From: ANME-2 cluster archaeon
GTDB taxonomy: Archaea > Halobacteriota > Methanosarcinia > Methanosarcinales > Methanocomedenaceae
DNA: 64,000 bases
Direction: 5' to 3'
Assembly (NCBI GenBank): GCA_019429385.1
Contig: JAHYIS010000005.1
Span: 43,192-107,191, forward strand
How positions within the stretch are numbered: position 1 is the stretch's first letter; every line of letters begins with the position of its first letter. This document shows, piece after piece, positions 32,767 to 42,273 of the stretch. The notes beneath the pieces were generated by a model. It ran no database searches and was not told where the DNA came from. It worked only from the letters and a program-made list of their open reading frames with translations. Both the position numbers and the translations under genes were made by a program.

Positions 32767-33789
32767 TCACAACATATTCATTATCTCTTCAGGTATAGAG
32801 GAGACCGGCGCTACTTTATTTACACAACCCTTTTCAATGGCTGATTTTGGCATGCCGAATATTACACAGGTTTCTTCGTTTTGTGCAATCGTTTTCCCCC
32901 CGCTTTTTTTAATAGAACACATTCCTTTTGCACCATCATGTCCCATTCCTGTTAGGAGTACCCCTATGGTATTGGCACCATATACATCCACCACTGATTG
33001 CATGGTCACATCCACTGATGGCCTGATGCTGTTTACTGGCGGATTTGTATTTAATTGGATAATGTCTTTATTATCCAATCGTGTTCGTTTTACGGTCATA
33101 TGATAACCCCCGGGAGCTAAAAACGCCATACCTGGCCTGATCATATCTCCTTCTTCTGCTTCCTTAACATCAAAAATACATATTGAATCCAGTCTGGAAG
33201 CTAATGATTTTGTAAATTCAGCAGGCATATGTTGAACGATAAAAATTGGGGGAACATTTTGCGGTAATCTCTTTAAGAGTTCCACTAACGTTTGCGGTCC
33301 TCCGGTGGATGCGCCAATAACTATCACTTTCGTAGAGTTTTTCATTTCTACCCTGGGAAGGGATGATGTTCTACCTGGCTGGGTCGTATTACTATTTACT
33401 TTAGCAGCAAGCTTCACTTTTTCAACAATTTGAGCTGAGATAGTATCAATATCAAGTGACAGTGAACCGGAAGGTTTTGAAATAAAATCAACTGCACCTA
33501 TCTCAAGTGCCTTAATAGTGGTGTATGTACCTTTCTGTGTGAGGTTACTTAGCATTACAACCGGTGTTGGATTGCTTTTCATAATGCTGGAAAGAGCACT
33601 CAATCCATCCATTTTTGGCATCTCAACATCCATTAGAATCACATCAGGTCGTAATTGTGCAACTTTATCGATGGCTATCAATCCATTACTGGCTGTATCA
33701 ATTACTTCGAGATTGGGATCATTATTTATGATATCTGAGACTACCTGTCTCATGAAGGCTGAATCATCTACGATCAGTACTCTTATCAT
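32767..33789 (-). CDS. cheB: Receptor methylesterase/deamidase CheB
   Basis: 340 residues: receiver domain with D9-D10, phospho-acceptor D54 and K105 (ISKPSG), a linker, then the esterase with catalytic S161 (GASTGGPQ), H187 (QHMPAEF) and D285 (GMGHDGAKGM). It removes methyl groups added by CheR and is activated by CheA. ATG 33789 starts with the receiver strand (MIRVLIVDDS). The stop is 10 nt before cheA. Confidence 0.97.
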   Translation of the reverse strand: MIRVLIVDDSAFMRQVVSDIINNDPNLEVIDTASNGLIAIDKVAQLRPDVILMDVEMPKMDGLSALSSIMKSNPTPVVMLSNLTQKGTYTTIKALEIGAVDFISKPSGSLSLDIDTISAQIVEKVKLAAKVNSNTTQPGRTSSLPRVEMKNSTKVIVIGASTGGPQTLVELLKRLPQNVPPIFIVQHMPAEFTKSLASRLDSICIFDVKEAEEGDMIRPGMAFLAPGGYHMTVKRTRLDNKDIIQLNTNPPVNSIRPSVDVTMQSVVDVYGANTIGVLLTGMGHDGAKGMCSIKKSGGKTIAQNEETCVIFGMPKSAIEKGCVNKVAPVSSIPEEIMNML

Positions 33790-34032
33790 TTTATGCGATT
33801 CTCCATTCCATTACGCAGTAAAGATTTGACATGGGTCTCATATAATAGTTAGAATTTATATGTATTGTGTGCAAAATATGATACTATATAATAAAGTGAT
33901 TTCGAATCAATCGGGTAGTTCCTTTTTGACATGATTGATTTTCTCTTTATTGTCAATGTACACACAGATAATAAAAAGGTGCGAATCGTTATCCTCAAAA
34001 CTGGTAAGGCAACGATTTACCAGAAACATTGC

Positions 34033-34554
34033 TTAAACATCTTCGCTAACTGTTTCTTGTTCAAGTACATCACTTGTATCCAGATTGTCTAACTGTTCAA
34101 GTTCTTCTCCATTCATAATTCTATGAATGTCCAGAAGAATCAGCAATCTATCATTCATTTTACCTATTCCACGTATGTACCTTGTGTCTACATCATTTGC
34201 TACGATTGCAGGTGTTGGTTCAATGTTTTTCTTTGGCAGCTTAAGGACCTCATTTACTGCATCCACGGTAATACCCAGAGTTAGTCCATTTATTTCTGCC
34301 ACAATGATACGAGTATACTGGTCTATTCCTTTTTCCTCAAGTCCGAATTTTTTCCTCAGACTGATTACTGTAGTAACCTGACCTCTCAGATTGATAACAC
34401 CTTCTATGTAGTCTGGAGCTCTCGGAATTTTAGTGATCTCTTCCATTTTTATTATTTCCCGGACCTGACCGATTTCAACTCCATATTCTTCATTATCAAG
34501 ACCAAAGATCACAAGATGCATATCATCTGCCATTGAATTACTATTAATAGACAT
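34033..34554 (-). CDS. cheW: Coupling protein CheW
   Basis: 173 residues with the SH3-like CheW fold (HLVIFGLDNEEYGVEIGQVREIIKMEEITKIPRAPDYIEGVINLRGQVTTVISLRKKFG). It links receptors to CheA. The acidic tail of about 20 residues is longer than average. It lies between the receptor gene and cheB, with a 243-nt gap to cheB that holds a TATA-like motif, so cheB may have its own promoter. Confidence 0.96.
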   Translation of the reverse strand: MSINSNSMADDMHLVIFGLDNEEYGVEIGQVREIIKMEEITKIPRAPDYIEGVINLRGQVTTVISLRKKFGLEEKGIDQYTRIIVAEINGLTLGITVDAVNEVLKLPKKNIEPTPAIVANDVDTRYIRGIGKMNDRLLILLDIHRIMNGEELEQLDNLDTSDVLEQETVSEDV

Positions 34555-34658
34555 AATTTAAGTCTCCGTAATAAAATGACCAATCACCTGATGTCTTACT
34601 ATTATCACATCGTAAGGGGTATCCGGTGATTGATAACATTTTACCATTTATTATACCT

Positions 34659-37091
34659 TCACCCTGCACTGGTCAAAGTGAAACGTTCAAGAGCTTTTTG
34701 CAATTCAACTCCCATATTCGCCAATTCCTGCGCTTGTGAGGTTATTTCTTCCATTGATGCTGTCTGTTCTTCGGTTGCACCAGATGCTTCTTCAGTTCCT
34801 GCGGCAGCTTCTTCAGCTACTGCAGCAATCTCATCAATGGCTTTGACCACGTTTTGGATACCCATTTGCTGCATTTCCGAGGCAGCCGAGATTTCCTGTA
34901 TCACATTAGCTACTTCCTGGGAGCCAACTGCTATGTTCTCAAGCGCGGCCAGTGCTTCATTAACGATCTTTGAACCTTCTTCAACTTCAGTAGTACCAGA
35001 TTCCATCGAAGTAACAGCTTTGTCTGTTTCGGACTGGATCTCCTTGATAAGGACAGCTATCTTGTTGGCGGCCTGTTTGGATTCTTCAGCAAGGTTTCGG
35101 ACTTCATCTGCTACTACTGCAAAGCCACGTCCTGCTTCTCCGGCCCTGGCGGCTTCAATAGCAGCGTTCAGGGCGAGCAGGTTAGTCTGGTTTGCAATAC
35201 CAGTGATCATTTCCACAATCTCACCAATCTCCTGGGAACGTCCACCGAGCTCTTTTACGACGTCAGCAGATTCAGAAACAACTTTTTGGATGTCGCTCAT
35301 CTTTACAGCTGCATTGCCGGCAGCATCACTACCTTCCTGTGCAATCTTACTGGCATTTATTGATATATCTGCGGCTGATTGTGATTTTAATGCAACTTCC
35401 TTTACAATTTCAGCCATACCTTCCATCGTCCGGGAAGTATTTCCAACCTGTATTGACTGACTCTGGGTTCCCTTTGCAATCTGCTGCACAGTTGAAGCTA
35501 CCTGTTCAGTTGTTGCGTTCATCTCCTGGGAAGAGGATGCCAGTTGCTGTGCTGCAGAAGCTAATTTCATGGCAACTTCTGACGCTATTTTCAATGGTTC
35601 GGCCACTGCATTTATTGTATCATTCATGCCCTGCACAATCTTTTTATAGTCACCTTTATGTTTGGAGGAATCAGCTCGTTTATTCATCTTACCTCCCTCA
35701 ACAGCTTCGGAGAGTGTAGTGATATCAGATACCATTTCTTTTATTGCATCTATGCAAATATTGATGTTGTTCTTGATCTCATTGAAATCACCCTTGTAAA
35801 CATCGGTGATTTTCTCAGGTATGTCTCCCCTGCTAATGCGGTCGATGTATTCGGTAGCCATGTTCAAAGGTCCGACCACTGCATCCAGGATGTTATTCAT
35901 ACCTATTATGATATCGGCAAAATCACCCTGGTAATTAGAAGCATTAGCACGTGCATCCAGTTTACCGTCCAGCGTGGCATCAACCAGGGTGTTAATGTCT
36001 GAAACAACTGAAAGGATAACGTTCTTCATTTCAGCCAAGGCTTGTGCCAGGGCTCCAATCTCGTCTTTGGATTTGTTGGTGATCTCGACGGATAAGTCAC
36101 CTTTTGATATCCGTTTTGCTATATCAACCATCTCATCCACAGGTTTGGTGATACTTCGCGTGATAACAAAAGCCGCAACAACAGCCATGATAAGTGCAAT
36201 TATTGACACTACGACCATATTGTTTGACGATGCAGCCATTTCATCTATTGCCTGTGCGGTTTCACCATCTATTTCCACTACTGCTTCAGCCTGTAATGCT
36301 TCGACAAGGGGCTCAATCTGGTGGGTCTTATCTGTGAATTGAGCAGTCTTTGATGCAATTTGAGCATCGATCTTGACAATCTTATCAAATTCCACCACAT
36401 AAGTATTCAAAAGGTTTCTCATCTGGTCCTTGTCTGTTTGTGACAGGTCAGTATCATCAAGATGTTGCAAAAACAGTTTTTGCGTATCATGCAACTGTGT
36501 TTGGTATTTTATATCAGAACGCGCAAGGTAATCTTTTTCATCCCGCCTCATTTGAAGCATATCCACCTGAAGCTGATTTATTGAACCATCCGCATTTTGT
36601 TCTGCAATTAATGCTTCAACTTCATGAGTCGCGGTCCTGGTATCTCCGAGAATACCTGAATCCACGGTCAGACCTCGCTGGATATAAAGGTCTGTTACTT
36701 CTTTGAATAAAACCCCGTACTCTTTTGCGAGGGATTCAATTTCTTTGGCATCTTCACGTTGCCTATTCGTTATGTCCAGTTGTTGGATTGATTGTGCATC
36801 CTCAACAATTGTATCCACTTGGGTATTGACTTTTGTAATATATGATGTGTCCAAACGTGCAAAAAAATCCTTCTCAAATCGTCGCGCCTGAAGCATTGCA
36901 ATTTCCATACGGGATGATTCTTTGAGTAATTCGGTATGAGTATTGGCAATGATTTCCATATTCGTTCCTGCCATATTCAATCCATTTACACCCACATATC
37001 CTACAATTATGAAAAACAATACAACAATGCCAAAACCAGCAAATAGTTTTCTACCGATTGGCATATTGTTGACAGTATCTTGTAATGTCAT
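34659..37091 (-). CDS. Methyl-accepting chemotaxis receptor with poly-HAMP region
   Basis: 810 residues: N-terminal helix (residues ~14-36), a long helical periplasmic-side sensor domain (~37-288, rich in Gln and Asp, similar to helical-bundle sensors), second helix (~290-312, [19 protein letters not shown]), then HAMP ([24 protein letters not shown]) and at least two further HAMP-like units ([26 protein letters not shown]...[10 protein letters not shown]) and the signalling domain with the hairpin tip ([25 protein letters not shown], central residues only). Methylation-type Glu/Gln pairs are in the flanking helices. No CheR-binding NWETF-like tail is present. It is the only receptor in the window. 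Confidence 0.95.
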   Translation of the reverse strand: MTLQDTVNNMPIGRKLFAGFGIVVLFFIIVGYVGVNGLNMAGTNMEIIANTHTELLKESSRMEIAMLQARRFEKDFFARLDTSYITKVNTQVDTIVEDAQSIQQLDITNRQREDAKEIESLAKEYGVLFKEVTDLYIQRGLTVDSGILGDTRTATHEVEALIAEQNADGSINQLQVDMLQMRRDEKDYLARSDIKYQTQLHDTQKLFLQHLDDTDLSQTDKDQMRNLLNTYVVEFDKIVKIDAQIASKTAQFTDKTHQIEPLVEALQAEAVVEIDGETAQAIDEMAASSNNMVVVSIIALIMAVVAAFVITRSITKPVDEMVDIAKRISKGDLSVEITNKSKDEIGALAQALAEMKNVILSVVSDINTLVDATLDGKLDARANASNYQGDFADIIIGMNNILDAVVGPLNMATEYIDRISRGDIPEKITDVYKGDFNEIKNNINICIDAIKEMVSDITTLSEAVEGGKMNKRADSSKHKGDYKKIVQGMNDTINAVAEPLKIASEVAMKLASAAQQLASSSQEMNATTEQVASTVQQIAKGTQSQSIQVGNTSRTMEGMAEIVKEVALKSQSAADISINASKIAQEGSDAAGNAAVKMSDIQKVVSESADVVKELGGRSQEIGEIVEMITGIANQTNLLALNAAIEAARAGEAGRGFAVVADEVRNLAEESKQAANKIAVLIKEIQSETDKAVTSMESGTTEVEEGSKIVNEALAALENIAVGSQEVANVIQEISAASEMQQMGIQNVVKAIDEIAAVAEEAAAGTEEASGATEEQTASMEEITSQAQELANMGVELQKALERFTLTSAG

Positions 37092-37597
37092 ATTTTTTCA
37101 CCGTTACATTTTTTAAATATCATCAATATATTGTTCGCTTTTTGTAAAAATGAAGACATAAGGCCAAACAAATGGACAACACTCTATGAATTGTTCAATA
37201 TTTGTCATCTTCAATTCATACTGAAAGTTCAATTCAACTCCTTAATCCGTATTTACCATCGAGAATGACAGTATAACCAGACACACATTTTTAGTTTCCA
37301 ATTCAAACTCTCATATATGTTTACTCTATCTATATACACATCATTATTATCACAATGATATGTTTTTAGTATTTAATCTCCGCTATATATATGTTTGTAT
37401 ATATGTGGGCGTGTACCTGCACATGCAACTGCATAGGAACAATAATTATTGGATGGAGGATATAAAAATACACGTATAGATTGTCGTTAAAAAGGTCATG
37501 ACAATCAAAATAAAATTTTGTTTACGCAAAGTTAAGATAGCATAGAGACGATAAGTTCAGCATAAAATTCGAAAAAAAGAGTCAACGTTGAATACCT
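37092..37597. other. Divergent promoter region between receptor and cheR
   Basis: 506 nt, strongly AT-rich. TATA-like elements occur near 37460-37470 (gaggatataaaaatac) on the plus strand. No gene, repeat or RNA fold was found. Confidence 0.5.
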
Positions 37598-38428
37598 ATG
37601 CTTGATGAAATGGCTTTGAACAATCTGAAAATCTTTTTGCGAAAAAGATTGGACTTAGATTTGAACCAATATAAGGATAATTATATTGAGCGAAGGTTAA
37701 ATGCAAGAATTACCATGACGCATGTAGATACACTTGCAGGTTATCTTGCACTATTGAAGAAAGACCCGGAAGAACTCAATACCCTGAAAGATCATCTTAC
37801 CATCAATGTTACCGAGTTCTTCCGGAATATGGAAACATTTGAAGCCTTGAACAGGGATACTATACCTGCGATTATCGAAAGTAAAGAATTAGGGAGCAGC
37901 AATACAATAAGGGTATGGAGTGCAGGATGTTCATCAGGACAGGACCCGTATACTCTTGCAATTCTGTTCCTTGAAGCTTTTGAAAAATCAAGGAAAAAAC
38001 ACAGATTGTTAATAATTGCTACTGATATTGACAAAAAAAGCCTCGAAAAGGCAAAAAGTGGCAGATGTGAACGTAATACTATGGAAGGTATCCCGAAACA
38101 CCTGCTTACCAAATATTTTGATAAATGTGGTGAAGAATATCAGATAAAGCCTATTGTACAGGACTGTATACATTTCAAGTATCTTGACCTGACATCAGAT
38201 GATGGAAGTAATGTGGCAGGTATAGCTACATATGACCTCATAGTATGCAGGAATGTTATAATATACTTCAAAGACGAACTGAAAAAATCATTGTTCATGA
38301 GATTCTATACAAAATTGCGGAAAAATAATTATCTGGTTATTGGTAAGAATGAGGCCCTCAGTGGTGATGTAAAAGCCCTCGTGGAAGATGTGAACCTGTC
38401 TGAGCGTATATATCAGAAGACCAAATAA
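37598..38428 (+). CDS. cheR: Receptor methyltransferase CheR (full length)
   Basis: 276 residues. The N-terminal helical domain (residues 1-75) holds the basic ERRLNARITMT segment. The catalytic domain has motif I VWSAGCSSGQDPYTLAI, the acidic ATDIDKKSLEKAK and CRNVIIYFKDELKKS. It methylates Glu side chains of the receptor using SAM. It is divergent from the receptor gene. A shorter homologue is at 30164-30769. Confidence 0.96.
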   Translation: MLDEMALNNLKIFLRKRLDLDLNQYKDNYIERRLNARITMTHVDTLAGYLALLKKDPEELNTLKDHLTINVTEFFRNMETFEALNRDTIPAIIESKELGSSNTIRVWSAGCSSGQDPYTLAILFLEAFEKSRKKHRLLIIATDIDKKSLEKAKSGRCERNTMEGIPKHLLTKYFDKCGEEYQIKPIVQDCIHFKYLDLTSDDGSNVAGIATYDLIVCRNVIIYFKDELKKSLFMRFYTKLRKNNYLVIGKNEALSGDVKALVEDVNLSERIYQKTK

Positions 38429-38516
38429 CACCATTGTATTTTTTTCGCCGGGCAGTTTGCATATGTTTTTATAATAAACTCTCTTCAGAGCAGTATCCTA
38501 ATATCAGAGGGATGGA

Positions 38517-39275
38517 ATGAGAATAAATGCCTTTACCGTGGAAGATATTCCACTGATAACAAAAGACCACAATATTGCCAAGATCATCTGTAGCCTGGCA
38601 CAATTAGAGAATAATGATATCATTGTGGTTGCCTCCACAATTGTTTCCAAAGCTGAGGGTAGGATAATCGACCCGGATAATATATCCCCTACACCTGAAG
38701 CTATCAGGATCTCAAAACAGACCGATAAAGATCCAACGTTCGTCCAGGCTGTACTGGATGAGTGTACAGAGGTCATTCTGGAGTCACCCATCTTCCTGGT
38801 GCGCCATACCAGCGGTAATATTTGCATCAACGCAGGTATCGACCACTCCAATGTTGAGCATGGACTGCTGCTCTTGCCTGTTGACTCCAGTAAAAGCGCA
38901 AGGAAACTCAAGGATGATATTTTAACACTGACCGGTAAGCAGGTCAGTGTAATAATCACCGATACCAATGGCAGGGCGTTTCGTGAAGGGCAGACCGGTA
39001 TTGCACTGGGAGTGGCAGGTATCAACACTCACCATGATTGGCGGGGGAGTGCTGACCTTTTCGGCACCATATTGGAAGTGGCCAATGAAGCAGTGGTTGA
39101 CGAAATTGCCGGTTTTGCAAATTGCATGATGGGGGAAGGAAATTGGGGTATACCAGTGGTAGTGATCAGAGGGTTTGGACTATTGTCTGATAGTGATGGT
39201 ATGCATTCCATGTACCGTTCACCGAAGACCGACATTATCAGGAATGCATTGAAGAACTATGGCTCGCATCTTTAG
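38517..39275 (+). CDS. cofE: Coenzyme F420-0:L-glutamate ligase CofE
   Basis: A 252-residue GTP-dependent ligase that adds glutamates to coenzyme F420-0. Conserved segments include DIIVVASTIVSKAEGR, HTSGNICINAGIDHSN, LLPVDSSKSA, VIITDTNGRAFREGQTGIALG and the GRAFREG metal site. F420 is the hydride carrier of methanogens and relatives, which supports the taxonomic assignment. GAGGGAT lies 5 nt before ATG 38517. Its 3' end overlaps the convergent agmatinase gene by 4 nt. Confidence 0.97.
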   Translation: MRINAFTVEDIPLITKDHNIAKIICSLAQLENNDIIVVASTIVSKAEGRIIDPDNISPTPEAIRISKQTDKDPTFVQAVLDECTEVILESPIFLVRHTSGNICINAGIDHSNVEHGLLLLPVDSSKSARKLKDDILTLTGKQVSVIITDTNGRAFREGQTGIALGVAGINTHHDWRGSADLFGTILEVANEAVVDEIAGFANCMMGEGNWGIPVVVIRGFGLLSDSDGMHSMYRSPKTDIIRNALKNYGSHL

Positions 39276-40153
39276 GCACATTGTTTTCTAAAAGCCCAGG
39301 CAGAGGCTATGAACTCGCGTATGAACTTTGCGCCCAGTATTGCAGTGTTACCGCTGTCGAACTGTGGTGCGATCTCGACAAGGTCGAAACCGATGCTCCG
39401 GGGAGCCAGTGCGTGTATTACAGAAAGTACGTGACGGTCGGTGAGACCGAATGGTTCGGGCGTGCCCAGTGCAGGGGCATAGGCCGGGTCGATAGCATCC
39501 ATGTCCAGTGACAGGTACAGGTGTTGGGTATCAAGCTTCCCGTTGAGTTCATTGAGGATATAGGCAATCCCTTTTTCCACTACCAGGTCAGCCGTATAAC
39601 AGGCAATATCCTGTGCTTCTACCCATGAATATTCTTCTTTTGTGCCGCTTCTTATTCCGATTGAAACATACCTGTCAGTCACATCTTCAATAATATGGCG
39701 ACTAATACAGGCATGACTGTTTACCTCACCTTTGTATATATCCCTTAGGTCGAGATGGGCATCCAGTACTACCACACCCATGTCATCGTACTTATTTTTG
39801 GATGCTGTGACACACGGTAATGTGAGGGAATGCTCACCCCCCAGCATTATGGGTATTTTACTGTCCTTTATTATACTATTGACCGTTTTCTCAACAGCAA
39901 TTAAAGCCTGCTCAACAGTATGGTTCCCTTTGATTTCCACATCCCCCATATCATGGAAGGGGACCTCGGAAAGGTCTATGTCGAAATTGTAGTTATACCT
40001 CTCGAAGGTATACGAAGCTTCCCTGATAGCATCGGGAGCTTCCCGGCTCCCCTTCCTGAAGCATGATGTTCCGTCAAAAGGTGCGCCGAATATTACAAAG
40101 GCAGCATCTGAATAATTTGAATCTGCATCAGCAAAAAAAAGTTTACCGCTCAT
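39272..40153 (-). CDS. speB: Agmatinase (ureohydrolase family)
   Basis: 293 residues. All binuclear manganese motifs are seen: GGEHSLTLP, LDAHLDLRD, and SLDMDAIDPAYAPALGTPEP. It cleaves agmatine to putrescine and urea for polyamine synthesis. It lies 35 nt after the gene for aIF5A on the same strand; aIF5A needs a polyamine-derived hypusine-type modification, so the pairing is functional and is common in euryarchaea. ATG 40153 is clear. Confidence 0.96.
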   Translation of the reverse strand: MSGKLFFADADSNYSDAAFVIFGAPFDGTSCFRKGSREAPDAIREASYTFERYNYNFDIDLSEVPFHDMGDVEIKGNHTVEQALIAVEKTVNSIIKDSKIPIMLGGEHSLTLPCVTASKNKYDDMGVVVLDAHLDLRDIYKGEVNSHACISRHIIEDVTDRYVSIGIRSGTKEEYSWVEAQDIACYTADLVVEKGIAYILNELNGKLDTQHLYLSLDMDAIDPAYAPALGTPEPFGLTDRHVLSVIHALAPRSIGFDLVEIAPQFDSGNTAILGAKFIREFIASAWAFRKQCA

Positions 40154-40188
40154 GTAATCCTTCCAAAAAAGAGATTTTACCGATGAGA

Positions 40189-40575
40189 TTACATCCGCAT
40201 ATCTATCTTCATCTTGCCCATAGTGATGAGGTACTGGATATCTTTTCCTACATCGATCTTGTCCTTGTACTCCTCAGGAATGATCAGTTCGACAGTAGAA
40301 TAATCTCCCATGTCCATTATCTGGACAACGTTTCCTGATATAGAGAGTACCTGTCCGTTCTTCCGTTCCACAAGGGGAACGTATATTTTCTGGGTCACAG
40401 GTGAGATGATAGAGCGTTTCTGGTTGTCGAAAATACCAACAGCATCAACTCGTGCCTTGGCAGCACCGTGTTTACCTGGTTTTGAATGTGAAATTGATTT
40501 TATAGTACAGGGTTCATCATCAATTATTACATACCTGCCTTCTTTCAATGTGCGTACTTCTGTCTGCTCTTTCAT
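40189..40575 (-). CDS. Translation initiation factor aIF5A
   Basis: 128 residues with the KOW-like N-terminal domain and the hypusine loop SKPGKHGAAKAR, where K35 is the modified lysine, followed by an OB-fold (VERKNGQVLSISGNVVQIMDMGDYSTVELIIPEE). It eases ribosome stalling. A strong GGAGGAA lies 9 nt before ATG 40575. It is the first gene of a two-gene unit with agmatinase. Confidence 0.98.
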   Translation of the reverse strand: MKEQTEVRTLKEGRYVIIDDEPCTIKSISHSKPGKHGAAKARVDAVGIFDNQKRSIISPVTQKIYVPLVERKNGQVLSISGNVVQIMDMGDYSTVELIIPEEYKDKIDVGKDIQYLITMGKMKIDMRM

Positions 40576-40622
40576 ATAGTAAGTTCCTCCGGTTAGGAGT
40601 GATAATAGTTCAGTTTAATAGC

Positions 40623-41312
40623 ATGCGGGCATATATACATATCGATAATTCTGATACCATTCGCCGGGTTAGACAATCTTTAAATATATCCTTGTATATT
40701 AAAACAAGTACAGAAGGTGAGCTTAGGTCAGAAGAATCTGATGATGATGGTGACCCTCAATACATTTCTCGAAAAAATGATGCTGGTTTGTCAGGGGTAG
40801 TAATCCGCAGGACATTATCAGATGAAATCCTGCAATTGGTCAAAATCGAGGCCCAGACATTCACTGATATTGATTATCCTATTGATGAAAAACTGTTCCG
40901 GATTTTTTACCATAGTCGGCATGTTACATTGTTCAGTGCACTCCAGGATGGAGTTGTGGTGGGTTATGTCTGTTTGGTAATGCGTAAAAAGACAACCCGG
41001 GTCTATTCCCTGACCGTAGGTGAGGCCTACAGGGGAAAAGGTATCGGCACAAAATTACTCGAAACTGCTGAGTTGTATTCAATCAGTCATGGAGCAGAGG
41101 CTATCAGGCTTGAGGTAAGATGCGACAGCGATGCATTTAGATTATACCAAAAACTTGGATATTCAGTAGTGGAAAAAAAAATAAACTATTATGGTGACGG
41201 CGGAGACGCCTTCAGTATGAATAAACAAATAGTACAACATCGGGTTGAGGACATTGAAACAAATAACGTTAGAAGAAAAAGACACAATACAGCAGCTGCT
41301 GCAACAGCTTGA
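40623..41312 (+). CDS. GNAT-family N-acetyltransferase (RimI-like)
   Basis: About 229 residues. The acetyl-CoA loop is YRGKGIGTKLLE (motif A, R/Q-x2-G-x-G/A), after a strand VYSLTVGE. The rest of the fold and the final RLYQKLGYSVVEKK (motif B) are present. The N-terminal 60 residues are extra to the fold and include an acidic SEESDDDGD stretch. Start: ATG 40623 is chosen because upstream codons run into aIF5A. Its last 68 nt overlap the next gene. Substrate unknown. Confidence 0.85.
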   Translation: MRAYIHIDNSDTIRRVRQSLNISLYIKTSTEGELRSEESDDDGDPQYISRKNDAGLSGVVIRRTLSDEILQLVKIEAQTFTDIDYPIDEKLFRIFYHSRHVTLFSALQDGVVVGYVCLVMRKKTTRVYSLTVGEAYRGKGIGTKLLETAELYSISHGAEAIRLEVRCDSDAFRLYQKLGYSVVEKKINYYGDGGDAFSMNKQIVQHRVEDIETNNVRRKRHNTAAAATA

Positions 41313-42108
41313 TAACAAGCTCTGGGTGTATTATTTTCCGGTAATCCTCAGTAATGAATTGATATATATGGATACTATCGACAACTCTACAATCCTCCTA
41401 TCAAAGGAGGAAGGTAACTGGAACCTGGCCACACAGCCGCTCGGTGACTGTTCCAATGGTACTTTAGAGAAGATATTCAATTACCTGAAGAAACTGAACG
41501 GAACCAAAGACGGTGCATTATTTAATTGCACCGAATCGTTTGTGGAGAATCTTGCCCCTTCCCTGTACAACATCAAGGATGAATGCGGTGATTACATCTA
41601 CCGTAAAGATGAACAGATCTCATTAAATGGCAAGAGATTCAGCGAGATAAGGAATCATATCAATTATTTCAAAAAGCATTATAATTACACGGTTGGTGCA
41701 TATACAGCTGAGGATTATAATGAGTGCTTTGAACTGTTCAACGGGTGGAAAGCAAAGAAGGAGGCCAATATACCGGTCAAGGATGAACACATTGCCCAGT
41801 TGTTCCAGAACCTCTGCCTGTTCCCAGACATGTTCGGGATTACTATAAGGGTGGATGGAAAAATTGCGGGGTTTAGCCTCGGAGGACTACTGGCCGAAAA
41901 TGAGGCCATCTGCATTATCCGCAAGACAGATAGACAGTATAATGGCCTGTCCGAGTTCATAGATAGTGAATTCTATAAATGCCTTCCTGAGAACATCAAC
42001 CTGGTGAATGATGGGGACGACCTTAATTCAGAATCCCTGAGAACCTATAAGATGAAATGGCATCCTGCCCAGGTAAGGAAATATTATACTGTCCAGCAGA
42101 TGAACTGA
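41245..42108 (+). CDS. DUF2156-type acyltransferase (phosphatidylglycerol lysyltransferase C-terminal-like)
   Basis: 287 residues resembling the C-terminal GNAT-like domain of LPG synthases and DUF2156 proteins: the segment RKDEQISLNGKRFSEIRNHINYFKKHY, ELFNGWKAKKE, and the ending NLVNDGDDLNSESLRTYKMKWHPAQVRKYYTV, in which the Asn/Asp-rich strand and K-x-x-W are family features. It lacks the membrane part, so the acceptor is not clear. TTG 41245 or TTG 41254 (with GAGG 3 nt upstream) are both possible starts. It overlaps the GNAT gene before it, so it is co-expressed. Confidence 0.8.
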   Translation: MRTLKQITLEEKDTIQQLLQQLDNKLWVYYFPVILSNELIYMDTIDNSTILLSKEEGNWNLATQPLGDCSNGTLEKIFNYLKKLNGTKDGALFNCTESFVENLAPSLYNIKDECGDYIYRKDEQISLNGKRFSEIRNHINYFKKHYNYTVGAYTAEDYNECFELFNGWKAKKEANIPVKDEHIAQLFQNLCLFPDMFGITIRVDGKIAGFSLGGLLAENEAICIIRKTDRQYNGLSEFIDSEFYKCLPENINLVNDGDDLNSESLRTYKMKWHPAQVRKYYTVQQMN

Positions 42109-42119
42109 GCAGACTATAT

Positions 42120-42177
42120 AAGAAAATCCTCCCTACGGTCGGATTACCTTGAGTACACAAAGTTATACGTTATGTAT
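42120..42177 (+). repeat. Dispersed 58-bp intergenic repeat, copy D
   Basis: Begins AAGAAAATCCTCCCTACGG and ends in CGTTATGTATA. It lies between the 3' ends of the DUF2156 gene and sat, so it cannot be a promoter of either. It differs from copy A at only a few positions. Confidence 0.85.
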
Positions 42178-42273
42178 AAAAAAAAGCCCATTCAGTCCAT
42201 ATACTGACACAATGTAAATGGTCCGGGGATGTTTTATCCATGTATACATCCCGGGTCTCTTTCCTTATTCTGC

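Noticed and set aside
34630..35460. 276-codon frame antisense to the receptor gene
   Set aside because: It is the complement of the Ala/Glu-rich signalling domain; codon bias of the receptor creates it.
40548..40622. Earlier start of the GNAT gene
   Set aside because: It would overlap the aIF5A coding region on the other strand and adds residues outside the acetyltransferase fold.
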